Positions 43,116 to 52,419 of a stretch of DNA of 64,000 bases are shown here, one piece after another; positions within the stretch are counted from its first letter, which is position 1; every line of letters begins with the position of its first letter. Under the pieces are notes generated by a model. That model was not told where the DNA came from. It saw only the letters and a list, made by a program, of their open reading frames with translations, and made no database searches. Position numbers and translations under genes: made by a program. This DNA comes from Thalassobius sp049116315 (GTDB taxonomy: Bacteria; Pseudomonadota; Alphaproteobacteria; Rhodobacterales; Rhodobacteraceae). The stretch spans positions 179,395-243,394 of the forward strand of contig JAGDZD010000009.1 of the NCBI GenBank assembly GCA_049116315.1. Direction: 5' to 3'.

Positions 43116-43230
43116 CTCGAATTGCAATTTTTCCTCACATTGATCGCTCGCCCGCGGAAAGCGTGCCTTAGATCGCGGCGCGGTTTGTGACCTCAGTGTT
43201 TTGCACAGGGGCACAGAACCTTCGCGTGCC

Positions 43231-44178
43231 CTAGTTCAATAAGCGCAGCGCAGCACCCTCTTGCCATGTGCGGATATTCTCGATCGCATGGCCATAAGCC
43301 AGCTCAAACAGTTCCTGCACAACATACCCCGTGTGCCCGGTCAGCACCACATTAGGCAAGGCACGCAACGGATGATCCACAGGCAGCGGTTCAACATCGT
43401 AAACATCCAGCGCCGCCCCTGAAATCTGTTGATTTTTCAGCGCGTTGATCAAGGCTCCTTCGTCAACGATCGGGCCGCGCGATGTGTTGATCAGCGAAGC
43501 GGAGGGTTTCATATGCGACAAGGCCGCGTCGTCGACCAACCCTTTGGTGGCTTCGCTTAGGACCATATGGATCGTCAAAAAATCCGACCGTTCAAAAAGC
43601 GCCGCCTTATCGACAAGGGTCACCCCACTTTCCTGCGCGCGCTCTGCGGTCAGGTTGGGACTCCACGCGATGACATCCATATCAAAGACCTGCGCAGCCC
43701 GCGCCATCTTTGCGCCGATTTTCCCAAGACCCAGAATCCCCAAGGTCTTGCCGCTTAAGCCGACACCCGTGTGCGATTGCCACCCCCCTGAAATCATACT
43801 GTGATGCTCTGCGGGGATTTGCTTGGCCAGCGCCATAAGAAGCGCCCAGCTGTGCTCAAACGCAGCATAAGGCGTCATCTGAGTGCCACAGACATCGATG
43901 CCTTTCGCGCGTGCGGCCTGCATATCAATGCTAAAATTCCGCATCCCTGTTGTGACGAGCAATTTCAAGTTTGGCAGCTGATCAATCACGTCTTTTGGGA
44001 AAGGGGTGCGTTCTCGCATGGCGACGATGATGTCAAATGGCGCAAGCGCGCGGACCTGCTCTGCTTGGGTCCCCATCATCGACGGGGAAATTTGCGTGAT
44101 CTCGATGCCTGACAGCACGCTCCAATCGGCAGCGGTCTGAGCCGCGGAGGTATAGTCATCCAGAATTGCGAGGCGCAT
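43231..44178 (-). CDS. D-2-hydroxyacid dehydrogenase family protein
   Basis: A 315-residue NAD(P)-dependent D-isomer dehydrogenase: cofactor motif LGLGKIGAKMA, then INTSRGPIVDEGALI with the catalytic arginine nearby, glutamate in DVYDVEPLPVDHPL, and histidine in LTGHTGY. It catalyses reversible oxidation of a D-2-hydroxy acid to a 2-oxo acid. The start at 44178 (MRLAILDDY) is chosen from the family N-terminus. It is on the minus strand after the GntR gene (58 bases), and both are opposite to the Tct operon. It may act on the imported compound. Confidence 0.88.
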   Translation of the reverse strand: MRLAILDDYTSAAQTAADWSVLSGIEITQISPSMMGTQAEQVRALAPFDIIVAMRERTPFPKDVIDQLPNLKLLVTTGMRNFSIDMQAARAKGIDVCGTQMTPYAAFEHSWALLMALAKQIPAEHHSMISGGWQSHTGVGLSGKTLGILGLGKIGAKMARAAQVFDMDVIAWSPNLTAERAQESGVTLVDKAALFERSDFLTIHMVLSEATKGLVDDAALSHMKPSASLINTSRGPIVDEGALINALKNQQISGAALDVYDVEPLPVDHPLRALPNVVLTGHTGYVVQELFELAYGHAIENIRTWQEGAALRLLN

Positions 44179-44236
44179 AAAAAGGTCCGATCCAGTGTGT
44201 TTGGCCACCCTTAGGCGCCACGTTGGCAGTGAAAGC

Positions 44237-45157
44237 TTAGTCTTCTGACGTGATGAGATGAGAATCCGCAGCCCATGTCCAGGCCAAAGGGGATTTACGT
44301 TTCAACGCACCACTAAGGTGTTGGCGCATCCGAAAAGAGGCATCCACCGTGTTGCCGCGTTCGAGCAATGACAATATTTCCAGATGCTCGGTGCATTGCT
44401 CGATCAAGCGATCCCGGTTGATTTCGGCGCGATATTCCATCAGGCGGCGCATTCGGTTCACCCGTTGAAGCGCCATCAGGAAAAACGGATTTCCTGACAG
44501 CTTGATCAGCTCTTCATGAAACAGAGCCCCGTTGGACAACAGCGCCTCTCCCGGGGCTTTGGACATGTCCATTTCTAGCATGTTTTCCTGAATGCGGCGC
44601 TGTTCTGCCAGAACCTTGTGATCCAACTCAAACGAAGGCTCCAGCATCGCGGTCGGCTCGATGGCCATGCGAAACCGATAGATCTCGTCAAAGGCTTCGG
44701 GGGTTTTGGCCACCGGCAAAAAGCGCCACCCATAGCCTTCTTTGCGCTCGGCCCAGCCTTCGCGGGCGGCGCGCACCAACAGCTCGCCCACTCTGGCCTT
44801 GGTCCAGTCATAGCGCTGGCGCAGAAACTGTTCTGTCACCTCTTCGGGGATTTCGTTTTTCAACCAATCGGCGGCCAGCGTTTGGTAATCTTCTGAATCG
44901 CTGGGGGCGTCTTGTTCCAAAGCCGCTTTGGCAGAGGCCGGAATATCCTGCGCAACAAAGTAGCCCCGATTTGGCTGACGCACGAGCACACCCTGCGTTT
45001 CAAGCGCTTCCAAAGCTTCGCGAATTGGGGTGCGGGACACACCATATCGATCCGCGAGCTGTTGCGCACTGATATGGCTGCCCAAGGCCATGTTGCCTGC
45101 AACGATATCTTGCAGCAGCCGGTTGGATATCTTTGATGCCAAAGCACTGGCGCGCAT
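44237..45157 (-). CDS. GntR family regulator with a second winged-helix-like module
   Basis: A 306-residue protein. Residues 5-68 form a typical GntR HTH (LADRYGVSRTPIREALEALE). Residues 85-158 form a second winged-helix-like segment (VGELLVRAAREGWAERKEGYGW) before an FCD domain at about 165-290 (LFHEELIKLSGNPFF and CTEHLEIL, metal-type residues). Start 45157 (MRASALASK) follows AGAGAG. It is divergent from the Tct/C4-acid operon and probably controls it; the palindrome at 45240-45254 lies between. Confidence 0.87.
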   Translation of the reverse strand: MRASALASKISNRLLQDIVAGNMALGSHISAQQLADRYGVSRTPIREALEALETQGVLVRQPNRGYFVAQDIPASAKAALEQDAPSDSEDYQTLAADWLKNEIPEEVTEQFLRQRYDWTKARVGELLVRAAREGWAERKEGYGWRFLPVAKTPEAFDEIYRFRMAIEPTAMLEPSFELDHKVLAEQRRIQENMLEMDMSKAPGEALLSNGALFHEELIKLSGNPFFLMALQRVNRMRRLMEYRAEINRDRLIEQCTEHLEILSLLERGNTVDASFRMRQHLSGALKRKSPLAWTWAADSHLITSED

Positions 45158-45569
45158 GCTGTGTTCTCTCTTGTGGGCCCGGTCCAAGTGCATCAGGCGC
45201 AAATTGCATTTTGGCCCCTCACAATCCGGGTTGTTTGGATTTTATGCCATAAAAAACCAAAAAATGTGGATTTGCAACGGTGGATTTGGTCCTTTGCACG
45301 GTCTTGAGTACTGTTTGAGGAGTGAAAATTTGAACTTTGCCCCTGACCCATGGCGCAAATATAGGAAGGAACCGCTCATATTGGCACAACATTTCAACTA
45401 CTTATTCGCAAACCGGGTCCCGAATCCAGACAGATGCCACACTTCAATTTGCTTTTTCGAGCAAATAAATCCAATTTAGGATTGGCTTTTGATGAACCAA
45501 TATGCAATCAATTGAGGTGAGCGAGATTCGTCTTGCTTTGACACATTCACATTCAGGGGAGGAGAACCT
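45158..45569. promoter_or_regulatory. divergent regulatory region, GntR gene / tct operon
   Basis: This 412-base region separates the GntR gene from tctC and should carry both promoters. It holds a 15-base palindrome (45240-45254) and A/T-rich tracts. No open frame with a recognisable domain is present. Confidence 0.6.
45240..45254. promoter_or_regulatory. candidate GntR operator TTTTATG-C-CATAAAA
   Basis: A perfect 7-base-arm palindrome, 83 bases before the GntR start and about 315 bases before tctC. It is closest to the GntR promoter, so autoregulation is the first hypothesis. Confidence 0.5.
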
Positions 45570-46559
45570 GTGTTCACAAAATTCACTCGTATCGGAGTAT
45601 TCGCGGTGGCCGCCACGATGGCTGGCGCAACTGGCAGCAGTGCTGAAGGCTTCAAGGCAGAAAGCCCACAATGTATCGCGCCGTCCAATCCGGGCGGTGG
45701 TTGGGACTTCATTTGTCGCACCACAGCGAAGTACCTGTTCGACCTTGGCGTTATCGAAGATTCCATGCAGGTCACCAACATGTCTGGCGGCGGCGGCGGT
45801 GTGGCTTTTGCCCATGTCACCAAAGAGCGCAATGAAGACAACAACCTGATCGTTGCAGCCTCGATGAGCACCAGCGCACGGATCGCACAAGGCATCTACA
45901 AAGGTGCGGTTCAAGACGACGTTCACTTCCTGGCCACCTTTGGCGCGGAATATGGGGCCATCGCCGTTTTGGCGGATTCCAAATACCAGACCCTCACCCA
46001 GATGATGGATGACATTCTTGCCGATCCCAAATCAGTGGGCATCGCTGGCGGTTCGTCAGTCGGGAGTTTTGACCACATCAAACCAATGTTGGTTGCCCGC
46101 GAAGCCGGTATGGATGACGTCACTCAGCTGAAATACGTCTCTTTTGACGGGGGCGGAGAGGCTATGACTGGCCTGCTGTCTGGCTCGGTAGAAGCACTGT
46201 CTGGTGACTTCTCGGAAATGCTTGGGTTCCTGGAATCTGGCGATATTCGGATCATCGGGATCATGGCGCCTGCGCGTCTGGCAAACTTCCCCGACATCCC
46301 AACCGCCAAAGAGCAAGGCTATGACGTGGTCGGCGCAAACTGGCGTGGTCTCTATATGCCTGCAGGCGCCAGCGATGAGGCAAAAGACTTCTGGTCCGAT
46401 GCGATCAAAACCATGGCCGCAGACCCCGGTTTTCAAGCCACGCTTGATGCGGCAGCCATCGCTCCGTTCAACAACTTTGGGGATGATATGTACAACTTCG
46501 TCGCTGACAGCATCGAAGATGTAACCAAGCTCTCCAAAGAAATCGGCATCATCCAATAA
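45570..46559 (+). CDS. tctC: tripartite tricarboxylate transporter substrate-binding protein, TctC/BugD-like
   Basis: A 329-residue periplasmic protein with a signal peptide (1-25). The family's first beta-strand and loop appear as CIAPSNPGGGWDFICR, a variant of the PGGxxD carboxylate-binding loop, followed by NMSGGGGGVAF. The TctC/Bug family binds di- and tricarboxylates. Start is GTG at 45570 with AGGAG six bases before. It is the first gene of a long plus-strand operon. A hairpin between it and tctB (46567-46598) should raise its level over the membrane subunits. Confidence 0.9.
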   Translation: MFTKFTRIGVFAVAATMAGATGSSAEGFKAESPQCIAPSNPGGGWDFICRTTAKYLFDLGVIEDSMQVTNMSGGGGGVAFAHVTKERNEDNNLIVAASMSTSARIAQGIYKGAVQDDVHFLATFGAEYGAIAVLADSKYQTLTQMMDDILADPKSVGIAGGSSVGSFDHIKPMLVAREAGMDDVTQLKYVSFDGGGEAMTGLLSGSVEALSGDFSEMLGFLESGDIRIIGIMAPARLANFPDIPTAKEQGYDVVGANWRGLYMPAGASDEAKDFWSDAIKTMAADPGFQATLDAAAIAPFNNFGDDMYNFVADSIEDVTKLSKEIGIIQ

Positions 46560-46566
46560 CAAAGAT

Positions 46567-46598
46567 CCAAGCCGATCACCTGCACATGATCGGCTTGG
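46567..46598 (+). terminator. intercistronic hairpin between tctC and tctB
   Basis: CCAAGCCGATCA and its complement form perfect 12-base arms around an 8-base loop, with no T-run. It lies seven bases after the tctC stop codon. It probably stabilises the tctC part of the message, as in many binding-protein operons. Confidence 0.7.
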
Positions 46599-46621
46599 CC
46601 CACACTCTCAGGGAGGCAAAA

Positions 46622-47053
46622 ATGAGCGACCGTATATTCGGCGGTTTTGGATTGGCATTGGCCATCTTCTACATCTGGGCCGCTTCAATCATCAAAGACA
46701 GCTTTATGGTCGACGTCGTCGGACCAAGAGCATTCCCCTACATCGTCGGCACTATTGTGGGGCTGTGTTCGCTCTACTTCATCCTGCGCCCCGATGACGA
46801 ACCCGAATGGCCCCACATCCGAGAGTTCACCGAGATCGTCTTCGCAACCGTTGTTATGTTGCTGTACTGCTGGGCGCTTCCCGAATTTGGGTTCTTGATT
46901 TCCACGGTATTTGCAACCGCTTACCTCACATGGCGCTTGGGCACTGAACCGCTTTGGTCGCTTGTTGTCGGCGTTGCGACATCGGTTGGTATCTATGTTG
47001 TCTTCCACAAAATCCTCGGCCTTGCACTGGCCACAGGTCCACTGGGCTTCTGA
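46622..47053 (+). CDS. tctB: tripartite tricarboxylate transporter small subunit, TctB
   Basis: A 143-residue protein with four TM segments and the family opening (FGGFGLALAIFYIWAAS, then FPYIVGTIVGLCSLYFIL). It is the small membrane component of the transporter. Start 46622 (MSDRIFGG) is preceded by GGGAGG. Twelve bases separate its stop from the tctA start. Confidence 0.9.
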   Translation: MSDRIFGGFGLALAIFYIWAASIIKDSFMVDVVGPRAFPYIVGTIVGLCSLYFILRPDDEPEWPHIREFTEIVFATVVMLLYCWALPEFGFLISTVFATAYLTWRLGTEPLWSLVVGVATSVGIYVVFHKILGLALATGPLGF

Positions 47054-47064
47054 AGGAAAATTTC

Positions 47065-48603
47065 ATGGAAATCCTATCACTTCTCGCCGACGGCTTTGCG
47101 GTTGCTCTGACCCCGCAGAACCTGTTTCTCGCCGTTGTTGGCTGCTTTTTGGGCACGCTCATGGGCGCCCTGCCCGGCCTTGGGCCCGCCAATGGTGTGG
47201 CCATCCTTATCCCTATTGCCTTTTCGATGGGGCTGGGCCCGACACCGTCATTGATCTTGCTGGTCAGCGTCTATTACGGGGCGATGTATGGCGGGCGCAT
47301 CAGCTCAATCTTGTTGAACATTCCCGGGGATGAGCCCGCGATGATGACCTGCTTGGATGGCTATCCGATGGCCAAACAAGGCAAGGCCGGTGAAGCCCTG
47401 TCTTTGTCTGGTGTGGCGTCATTCGTCGGGGCATTTTTTGCCACCTGTGGCTTGGTTCTATTGGCACCACAGCTGGTGAAAATTGCGCTCCTGTTTGGCC
47501 CTGCCGAGTATTTCGTTCTGTTCACGGTCGCCTTTGCCACCCTTGGCGGAATCTCCTCTACCAATCAGGCCAAATCCGCCTTTGCAGCTGCACTTGGCCT
47601 TGGCATTGCGATGATCGGCAGTGACTCTCAGACCGGATCTCAGCGTTTCACGTTTGACCACATCCACCTCTATGACGGCATCGACTTCTTGATCGCCATT
47701 GTTGGTTTGTTCGCCCTGAGCGAAGTGTTCATTTTCCTTGAGCACCACCGCGGCGGCGCTGTTGGCTCATCGGGGGCCACAAAGGTGGGGCGCATCATGC
47801 CGGACTTTGGCATGATCAAGCGGTGTATTCCCTCGATGGCGCGGGGCACGGGTTTGGGCTTCTTTGCCGGTGTTTTGCCCGGCGCAGGCGCCTCATTGGG
47901 GTCATTCCTTGCCTATTCGCTTGAAAAGCAAACCGTTGATCGCGATGGCAAATCCTTTGGAAAAGGCGATCCGCGCGGTGTGGCGGCCCCCGAAGCTGGC
48001 AACAATGCAGCATCTGGTGGCGCCCTGGTCCCAATGCTCGCCCTTGGTGTTCCGGGGTCTGGCACAACAGCCGTCCTTTTGGCCGTGCTTTTGCAACTGA
48101 ACATCACCCCGGGTCCGCTGTTGTTCACCAAAAACCCAGACATTGTGTGGGGGCTGATTGCGGCGCTGTTCTTGGCCAATTTCATCCTCTTGGCGATGAA
48201 CATCCCTTTGGTTGGCATTTTCACCCGCGTGCTGATGGTGCCGACACGCATCCTGATGCCGATCGTGGCGATGATTTCCTTCGTCGGCATCTACAGCATC
48301 ACCGGTTCGACGTTTGATGTGATGTTGATGGTTGGCTTTGGCATCGCTGGTTGGGTGCTGCGCAAGCTGGATGTGTCGCTGGTGCCTGTGATCCTTGGCA
48401 TTTTGCTGGGCAACCAAATGGAGGTGAACCTTCGCCGTGCCATGACCATCTCGGATGGGGATTGGCTTGTGCTGGTAGGCAGCCCGTTGGCCATCATCCT
48501 TTGGATCATCGCGATCATCGGATTTGTGTTGCCGATGGTGCTGGGACGCCGCGTGAAAAAGCGGATGGACACCTCTCGAAATGAAGAATTCGTCGGCGAC
48601 TGA
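47065..48603 (+). CDS. tctA: tripartite tricarboxylate transporter large subunit, TctA
   Basis: A 512-residue polytopic protein with about 12 TM segments and the TctA marks: GALPGLGPANGVAI near residue 33, YGGRISSILLNIPGDEPA, LDGYPMAKQGKAGEAL and GVAAPEAGNNAASGGALVP. It forms the transport channel with TctB and is fed by TctC. AAGGAA precedes the ATG at 47065. It is the intact counterpart of the tctA remnant at 12644-13557. Confidence 0.93.
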   Translation: MEILSLLADGFAVALTPQNLFLAVVGCFLGTLMGALPGLGPANGVAILIPIAFSMGLGPTPSLILLVSVYYGAMYGGRISSILLNIPGDEPAMMTCLDGYPMAKQGKAGEALSLSGVASFVGAFFATCGLVLLAPQLVKIALLFGPAEYFVLFTVAFATLGGISSTNQAKSAFAAALGLGIAMIGSDSQTGSQRFTFDHIHLYDGIDFLIAIVGLFALSEVFIFLEHHRGGAVGSSGATKVGRIMPDFGMIKRCIPSMARGTGLGFFAGVLPGAGASLGSFLAYSLEKQTVDRDGKSFGKGDPRGVAAPEAGNNAASGGALVPMLALGVPGSGTTAVLLAVLLQLNITPGPLLFTKNPDIVWGLIAALFLANFILLAMNIPLVGIFTRVLMVPTRILMPIVAMISFVGIYSITGSTFDVMLMVGFGIAGWVLRKLDVSLVPVILGILLGNQMEVNLRRAMTISDGDWLVLVGSPLAIILWIIAIIGFVLPMVLGRRVKKRMDTSRNEEFVGD

Positions 48604-48651
48604 GCTGACCCCTAACGAAATTGTCCAATGTGACGATTAAAGGAGACTACT

Positions 48652-49737
48652 ATGCGTATCATGACACTGCCCTGCGATGGCATCGGGCCGGAAATCATGG
48701 CGGCAACCCTCGACGTGGTGGAAGAAGCCAACAAACGGTTCGAACTGGGCCTAACCTTTCACGAAGAAGAATCCGGTTTCACCAGCCTCAAAAACCATGG
48801 GATCACCCTGCGAAACGAGGTTTTGGAACGGGCGCGCACCGAATTTGATGGTGTGATCCTCGGCACCCAGTCGCACATGGATTACCCGCCCGTCGCAGAA
48901 GGGGGGCGCAATGTATCCGCTGGGTTCCGCATCGGTCTGGATCTCTATGCCAACGTGCGCCCAGCGCGCAGCCGCGCATTCTTGGAAAACAAAGCGGCAG
49001 GCATGGATTTGGTGATCATGCGCGAAGCCACCGAAGGGTTCTATCCAGACCGGAATATGTACCAAGGTGTTGGCGAGATGATGCCCGATCCGGATATGGC
49101 GCTTTCGGTGCGCAAAATCACCCGCAACGGCTCGACGCGGATCTGCCGCGAGGCCTTTAAGCTGGCGATGCAACGTAACAAAAAGGTTGCCGCGATCCAC
49201 AAAGCCAACTCTTTCTTGATGACCGACGGTCTGTTTCTGGAATGCTTCCGCGAGGTTGCAAAAGAGTTCCCAGAGGTTGAAACCGAAGAGCTGATCGTGG
49301 ACGCCTTTGCCGCGCTGTTGGTGCGCAAACCAGAGACCTATGACGTGGTTGTGGCCACAAATTTCTATGGTGACATCCTATCCGATCTGGCCTCTGAGTT
49401 GTCTGGGTCGCTGGGCTTGGCAGGATCGATCAACGCCAATGCCGAAACCGGGCTGTGTTGCGCACAGGCCCAGCATGGGTCAGCGCCAGACATTCAGGGA
49501 CAGAATGTGGCCAATCCAACCTCGTTGATCCTGTCTGCGGCGATGATGCTGACGTGGCTGGGCGAACAGCGCGGCGTCGCCAAGCTGATGCAAGCTGGCC
49601 AAGCAATTGCCGAGGCTGTGGATGCGGTGATCGATGTGCCTGCCAACCGCACCCGCGATCTTGGCGGTTCGGTGAATACCGACGCCTTTGGACGTTTGGT
49701 TGCCCAAGCCGTGGCCAGCAAAGCCCTCGTGGCCTGA
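48652..49737 (+). CDS. isocitrate/isopropylmalate/tartrate dehydrogenase family enzyme
   Basis: A 361-residue metal-dependent beta-decarboxylating dehydrogenase: LPCDGIGPEIM at the N-terminus, LYANVRPARSR with the substrate-binding arginines, MREATEGFY, the catalytic lysine in AIHKANSF, NFYGDILSDLASEL with metal aspartates, and HGSAPDIQGQNVANP (NAD site). Biosynthetic LeuB is usually elsewhere with leuCD; here it follows tctCBA by about 50 bases. A catabolic role on imported malate-like acids (tartrate/D-malate dehydrogenase type) is inferred. The sequence alone cannot separate D-malate, tartrate and 3-alkylmalate. Confidence 0.9.
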   Translation: MRIMTLPCDGIGPEIMAATLDVVEEANKRFELGLTFHEEESGFTSLKNHGITLRNEVLERARTEFDGVILGTQSHMDYPPVAEGGRNVSAGFRIGLDLYANVRPARSRAFLENKAAGMDLVIMREATEGFYPDRNMYQGVGEMMPDPDMALSVRKITRNGSTRICREAFKLAMQRNKKVAAIHKANSFLMTDGLFLECFREVAKEFPEVETEELIVDAFAALLVRKPETYDVVVATNFYGDILSDLASELSGSLGLAGSINANAETGLCCAQAQHGSAPDIQGQNVANPTSLILSAAMMLTWLGEQRGVAKLMQAGQAIAEAVDAVIDVPANRTRDLGGSVNTDAFGRLVAQAVASKALVA

Positions 49738-49818
49738 GTTCCTCCTGTGGGCGCAAGCCCGCACCGATTGGCGGCGCCAGCTGGTTTTGGCGCCGCCGCA
49801 TTTCTCAGAGGAAAGCCC

Positions 49819-50502
49819 ATGACACGCACACCCCGACTGGCCCTGATCCACGCCACACGGCTGGCGATTGATCCAATCGAAACCGCGGCGCAGCAGCATT
49901 GGCCCGAGGCCGAAACCGTGACCATTCTCGAAGAGGGTCTGGCCGTGGACCGACAAAAGGACGACGCCCTGACACCAGAGTTGAGCGAGCGCATACTGGG
50001 TCTGGCGCAATATGCAGAAACCAGTCACGCTGACGCGATTTTATTCACATGTTCGGCCTTTGGGACCGCCATTGAAGAGGCCGGAATTCGGGCCAAAATC
50101 CCGGTGCTCAAACCCAATGAAGCCATGTTTAGTGAGGCCCTGAACATCGGCCACCGGGTGGCTATGATCTATACCTTCGCCCCAGCAGCCGCAGGGATGG
50201 AAGCAGAGTTTCATCACGCAGCGCAGGCGCTTGGGAAACCTGCCGAAATCACCTCTTATTATTGCGAGGGCGCACTGGCGGCCAAACGGGCAAACGACAC
50301 AGACACGCATGATCAATTGATCGCCCAAACGGCGGCGACACTCAAAGATGTGGATGTGATCATGCTGGCCCAGTTTTCCATGGCCGGGGCCGCCGCATTG
50401 GCGCGTACTCGGACGCATATTCCGATCCTAAGCAGCCCGGACTCCGCCATTTTGGCACTCAAGACCCGTGTGCCATCACAAAAGAAAGAACCAACATGCT
50501 GA
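49819..50502 (+). CDS. Asp/Glu/hydantoin racemase superfamily protein
   Basis: A 227-residue protein of the Asp/Glu racemase superfamily with one catalytic-type cysteine in FTCSAFGTAIEEA (near residue 78). The second is not in its normal place (LAQFSMAGAAALA holds no cysteine), so a racemase mechanism may be lost or use another residue. A decarboxylase, isomerase or hydrolase relative is possible. Start 49819 follows AGAGGAAAG. Its stop overlaps the DUF1537 kinase start by seven bases, so it is part of the same operon and pathway. Confidence 0.84.
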   Translation: MTRTPRLALIHATRLAIDPIETAAQQHWPEAETVTILEEGLAVDRQKDDALTPELSERILGLAQYAETSHADAILFTCSAFGTAIEEAGIRAKIPVLKPNEAMFSEALNIGHRVAMIYTFAPAAAGMEAEFHHAAQALGKPAEITSYYCEGALAAKRANDTDTHDQLIAQTAATLKDVDVIMLAQFSMAGAAALARTRTHIPILSSPDSAILALKTRVPSQKKEPTC

Positions 50503-51776
50503 TTGGCGTGATTGCCGATGATTTTACCGGCGCAAGCGACATTGCCAACACTTTGGTGAAAGGCGTGGCCCCCGAAGGTGGGCTAAGGACCGCCCAGTTC
50601 TGCGGGGTTCCAACCCGCCCAGCGCCCGCGAATATTGACGCGGGTGTGGTGTCATTGAAAAGCCGCACAGCCGCCGTGCACACCGCGATATCAGACAGCC
50701 TGTCAGCGCTGGACTGGCTGCTTGCGCAGGGCTGCCAACAGATCATTTTCAAGTATTGCTCGACGTTTGATTCAACGCCCAAGGGCAATATTGGCCCCGT
50801 TGCCGATGCGCTGGCAGAGGCTTTGGCGGCCAAGGGAGTTGTCGTCTGCCCCGCCTTTCCCGGCACAGGGCGGACCGTCTATCACGGTCATCTGTTTGTC
50901 GGGGAACGCTTGCTGAGCGAAAGCGGCATGCAAAACCATCCCTTGACCCCTATGACGGATCCCGACCTGCGCCGAGTTTTGAGCCGACAATCGCAAAGCG
51001 CGGTGGGTCTGATCCCGCTGTCACGCGTTCAGCAGGGCGGCGCAGAGTTGCAAGACGCATTTGAAAGCGCCTCCGAACGATTTCTTGTGGCCGACGCTGT
51101 GTCTGACGCCGATCTTCTTAAGCTTGGGGCCGCCCTTAGTAAGGCCCGTTTGATCACGGGCGGTTCAGGCATCGCCCTGGGGTTGGCGCGAAATTTCCAC
51201 CGGGCTGGCCATGTGTCAGACATAGGGTCCAGCGCCCGCCACACCGCGCAAGGGCCCGAAGCGATCTTGGCGGGATCTTGTTCCGGCGCCACGCGCGGGC
51301 AAGTCGATGCCCACGCCCAAAATCACCCAACTCTGGCCATTGATGTGCCCGGCGTTATGCAGGGAACTGTCACCGAGGCCACCTTGATAGAATTTTACCT
51401 TGCCCATCAGGGCCAAGCGCCTTTGGCCTATTCGGCTGGCACGCCCGATGCGGTTAGCGAAATCCAAGCGCGCTTTGGCCGCGAGGCGGTGGCACATCGG
51501 CTCGACACACTTTTTGCCAATGTGGCCAGATCCTTGGTGACACAAGGGTATCGCCGGATTGTCGTTGCAGGTGGCGAAACCTCGGGGGCGGTTGCCCAGG
51601 CCGTGGCCGAGGCCATGCAGGTTTCCGCCATGGTCGTCGGGCCCGAAATTGACCCGGGCATACCGGTGTTAACGCTGGGCAAGGATGCGCCCGTGGCCCT
51701 GGCGTTGAAGTCTGGAAATTTTGGTGGGCCCGATTTCTTCGTCAAAGCCCTCAGACTTATGGAGGCTGGGCAATGA
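50496..51776 (+). CDS. DUF1537 four-carbon acid sugar kinase
   Basis: A 426-residue kinase with the family start MLIGVIADDFTGASDIANTL (conserved DDFTGA) and a C-terminal nucleotide-binding part with VAGGETSGAVA. DUF1537 kinases phosphorylate four-carbon acid sugars such as 3-oxo-tetronate, L-threonate or D-erythronate. The OtnK subgroup produces 3-oxo-tetronate 4-phosphate, which the adjacent aldolase (51773) decarboxylates. It overlaps the upstream gene by seven bases and the downstream gene by four. Confidence 0.92.
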   Translation: MLIGVIADDFTGASDIANTLVKGVAPEGGLRTAQFCGVPTRPAPANIDAGVVSLKSRTAAVHTAISDSLSALDWLLAQGCQQIIFKYCSTFDSTPKGNIGPVADALAEALAAKGVVVCPAFPGTGRTVYHGHLFVGERLLSESGMQNHPLTPMTDPDLRRVLSRQSQSAVGLIPLSRVQQGGAELQDAFESASERFLVADAVSDADLLKLGAALSKARLITGGSGIALGLARNFHRAGHVSDIGSSARHTAQGPEAILAGSCSGATRGQVDAHAQNHPTLAIDVPGVMQGTVTEATLIEFYLAHQGQAPLAYSAGTPDAVSEIQARFGREAVAHRLDTLFANVARSLVTQGYRRIVVAGGETSGAVAQAVAEAMQVSAMVVGPEIDPGIPVLTLGKDAPVALALKSGNFGGPDFFVKALRLMEAGQ

Positions 51777-52414
51777 CCGAACAAGAACGGCAGCTACGAG
51801 AGCAAATGGCCACGCTATGCGCGTCGTTGTTTGCGCGCGGGTTTTCGGTTGGGACCGCCGGCAATGTGTCCGCGCGTCTGCCTGATGGCATTTTGATGAC
51901 CCCGACAAATTCGACGCTTGGGGCCATAGATCCGATGCGGATCTCCAAACTCGACAGAACCGGTGCCCATGTTTCGGGCGACGCCCCCACCAAAGAAGTG
52001 TTTTTGCATCAAGCGTTCTATGACACCCGACCGCAGGCGGGCGCCGTTGTGCATTTGCACTCGACCTGGGCAACGGCCCTGTCGTGCCTTGAAGATGTGG
52101 ATCCAGACAACTGTGTGCCGCCGCTCACCCCCTATGTGGTGATGCGGGTCGGAACGGTCAAACGGGTGCCCTATGTGATGCCCGGTGACGCCAAATCCGG
52201 CAAGTTGATCCATGACCTAGACGGCAAATATGCCGCCGTTTTGCTGGCCAACCATGGCCCTGTGGTGAGCGGAAAGACCCTGTTTTCTGCCGTTTGCGCG
52301 GCCGAAGAGCTGGAAGAAACCGCAAAACTATTGGTGGCGCTTCGGGGCCAGAAAACGCGGCTGCTGTCAGACCAAGACGTCGCCGCCCTTACGCAAACCT
52401 ATGGACAGATGTGA
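51773..52414 (+). CDS. class II aldolase/adducin family, OtnC-like decarboxylase
   Basis: A 213-residue class II aldolase with GNVSARLPDGILMTPTN, the zinc histidines in VHLHSTWATALS and a third in LLANHGPVVSGK. In the four-carbon acid sugar pathway OtnC splits 3-oxo-tetronate 4-phosphate to dihydroxyacetone phosphate and CO2. It overlaps the kinase gene by ATGA, the usual otnK-otnC pairing. The RraA-type gene follows after five bases. Confidence 0.92.
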   Translation: MTEQERQLREQMATLCASLFARGFSVGTAGNVSARLPDGILMTPTNSTLGAIDPMRISKLDRTGAHVSGDAPTKEVFLHQAFYDTRPQAGAVVHLHSTWATALSCLEDVDPDNCVPPLTPYVVMRVGTVKRVPYVMPGDAKSGKLIHDLDGKYAAVLLANHGPVVSGKTLFSAVCAAEELEETAKLLVALRGQKTRLLSDQDVAALTQTYGQM

Positions 52415-52419
52415 CCCTT

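Noticed and set aside
48652..49737. Annotation as leucine biosynthesis LeuB
   Set aside because: It is inside a transporter-led operon with acid-sugar genes and without leuC/leuD.
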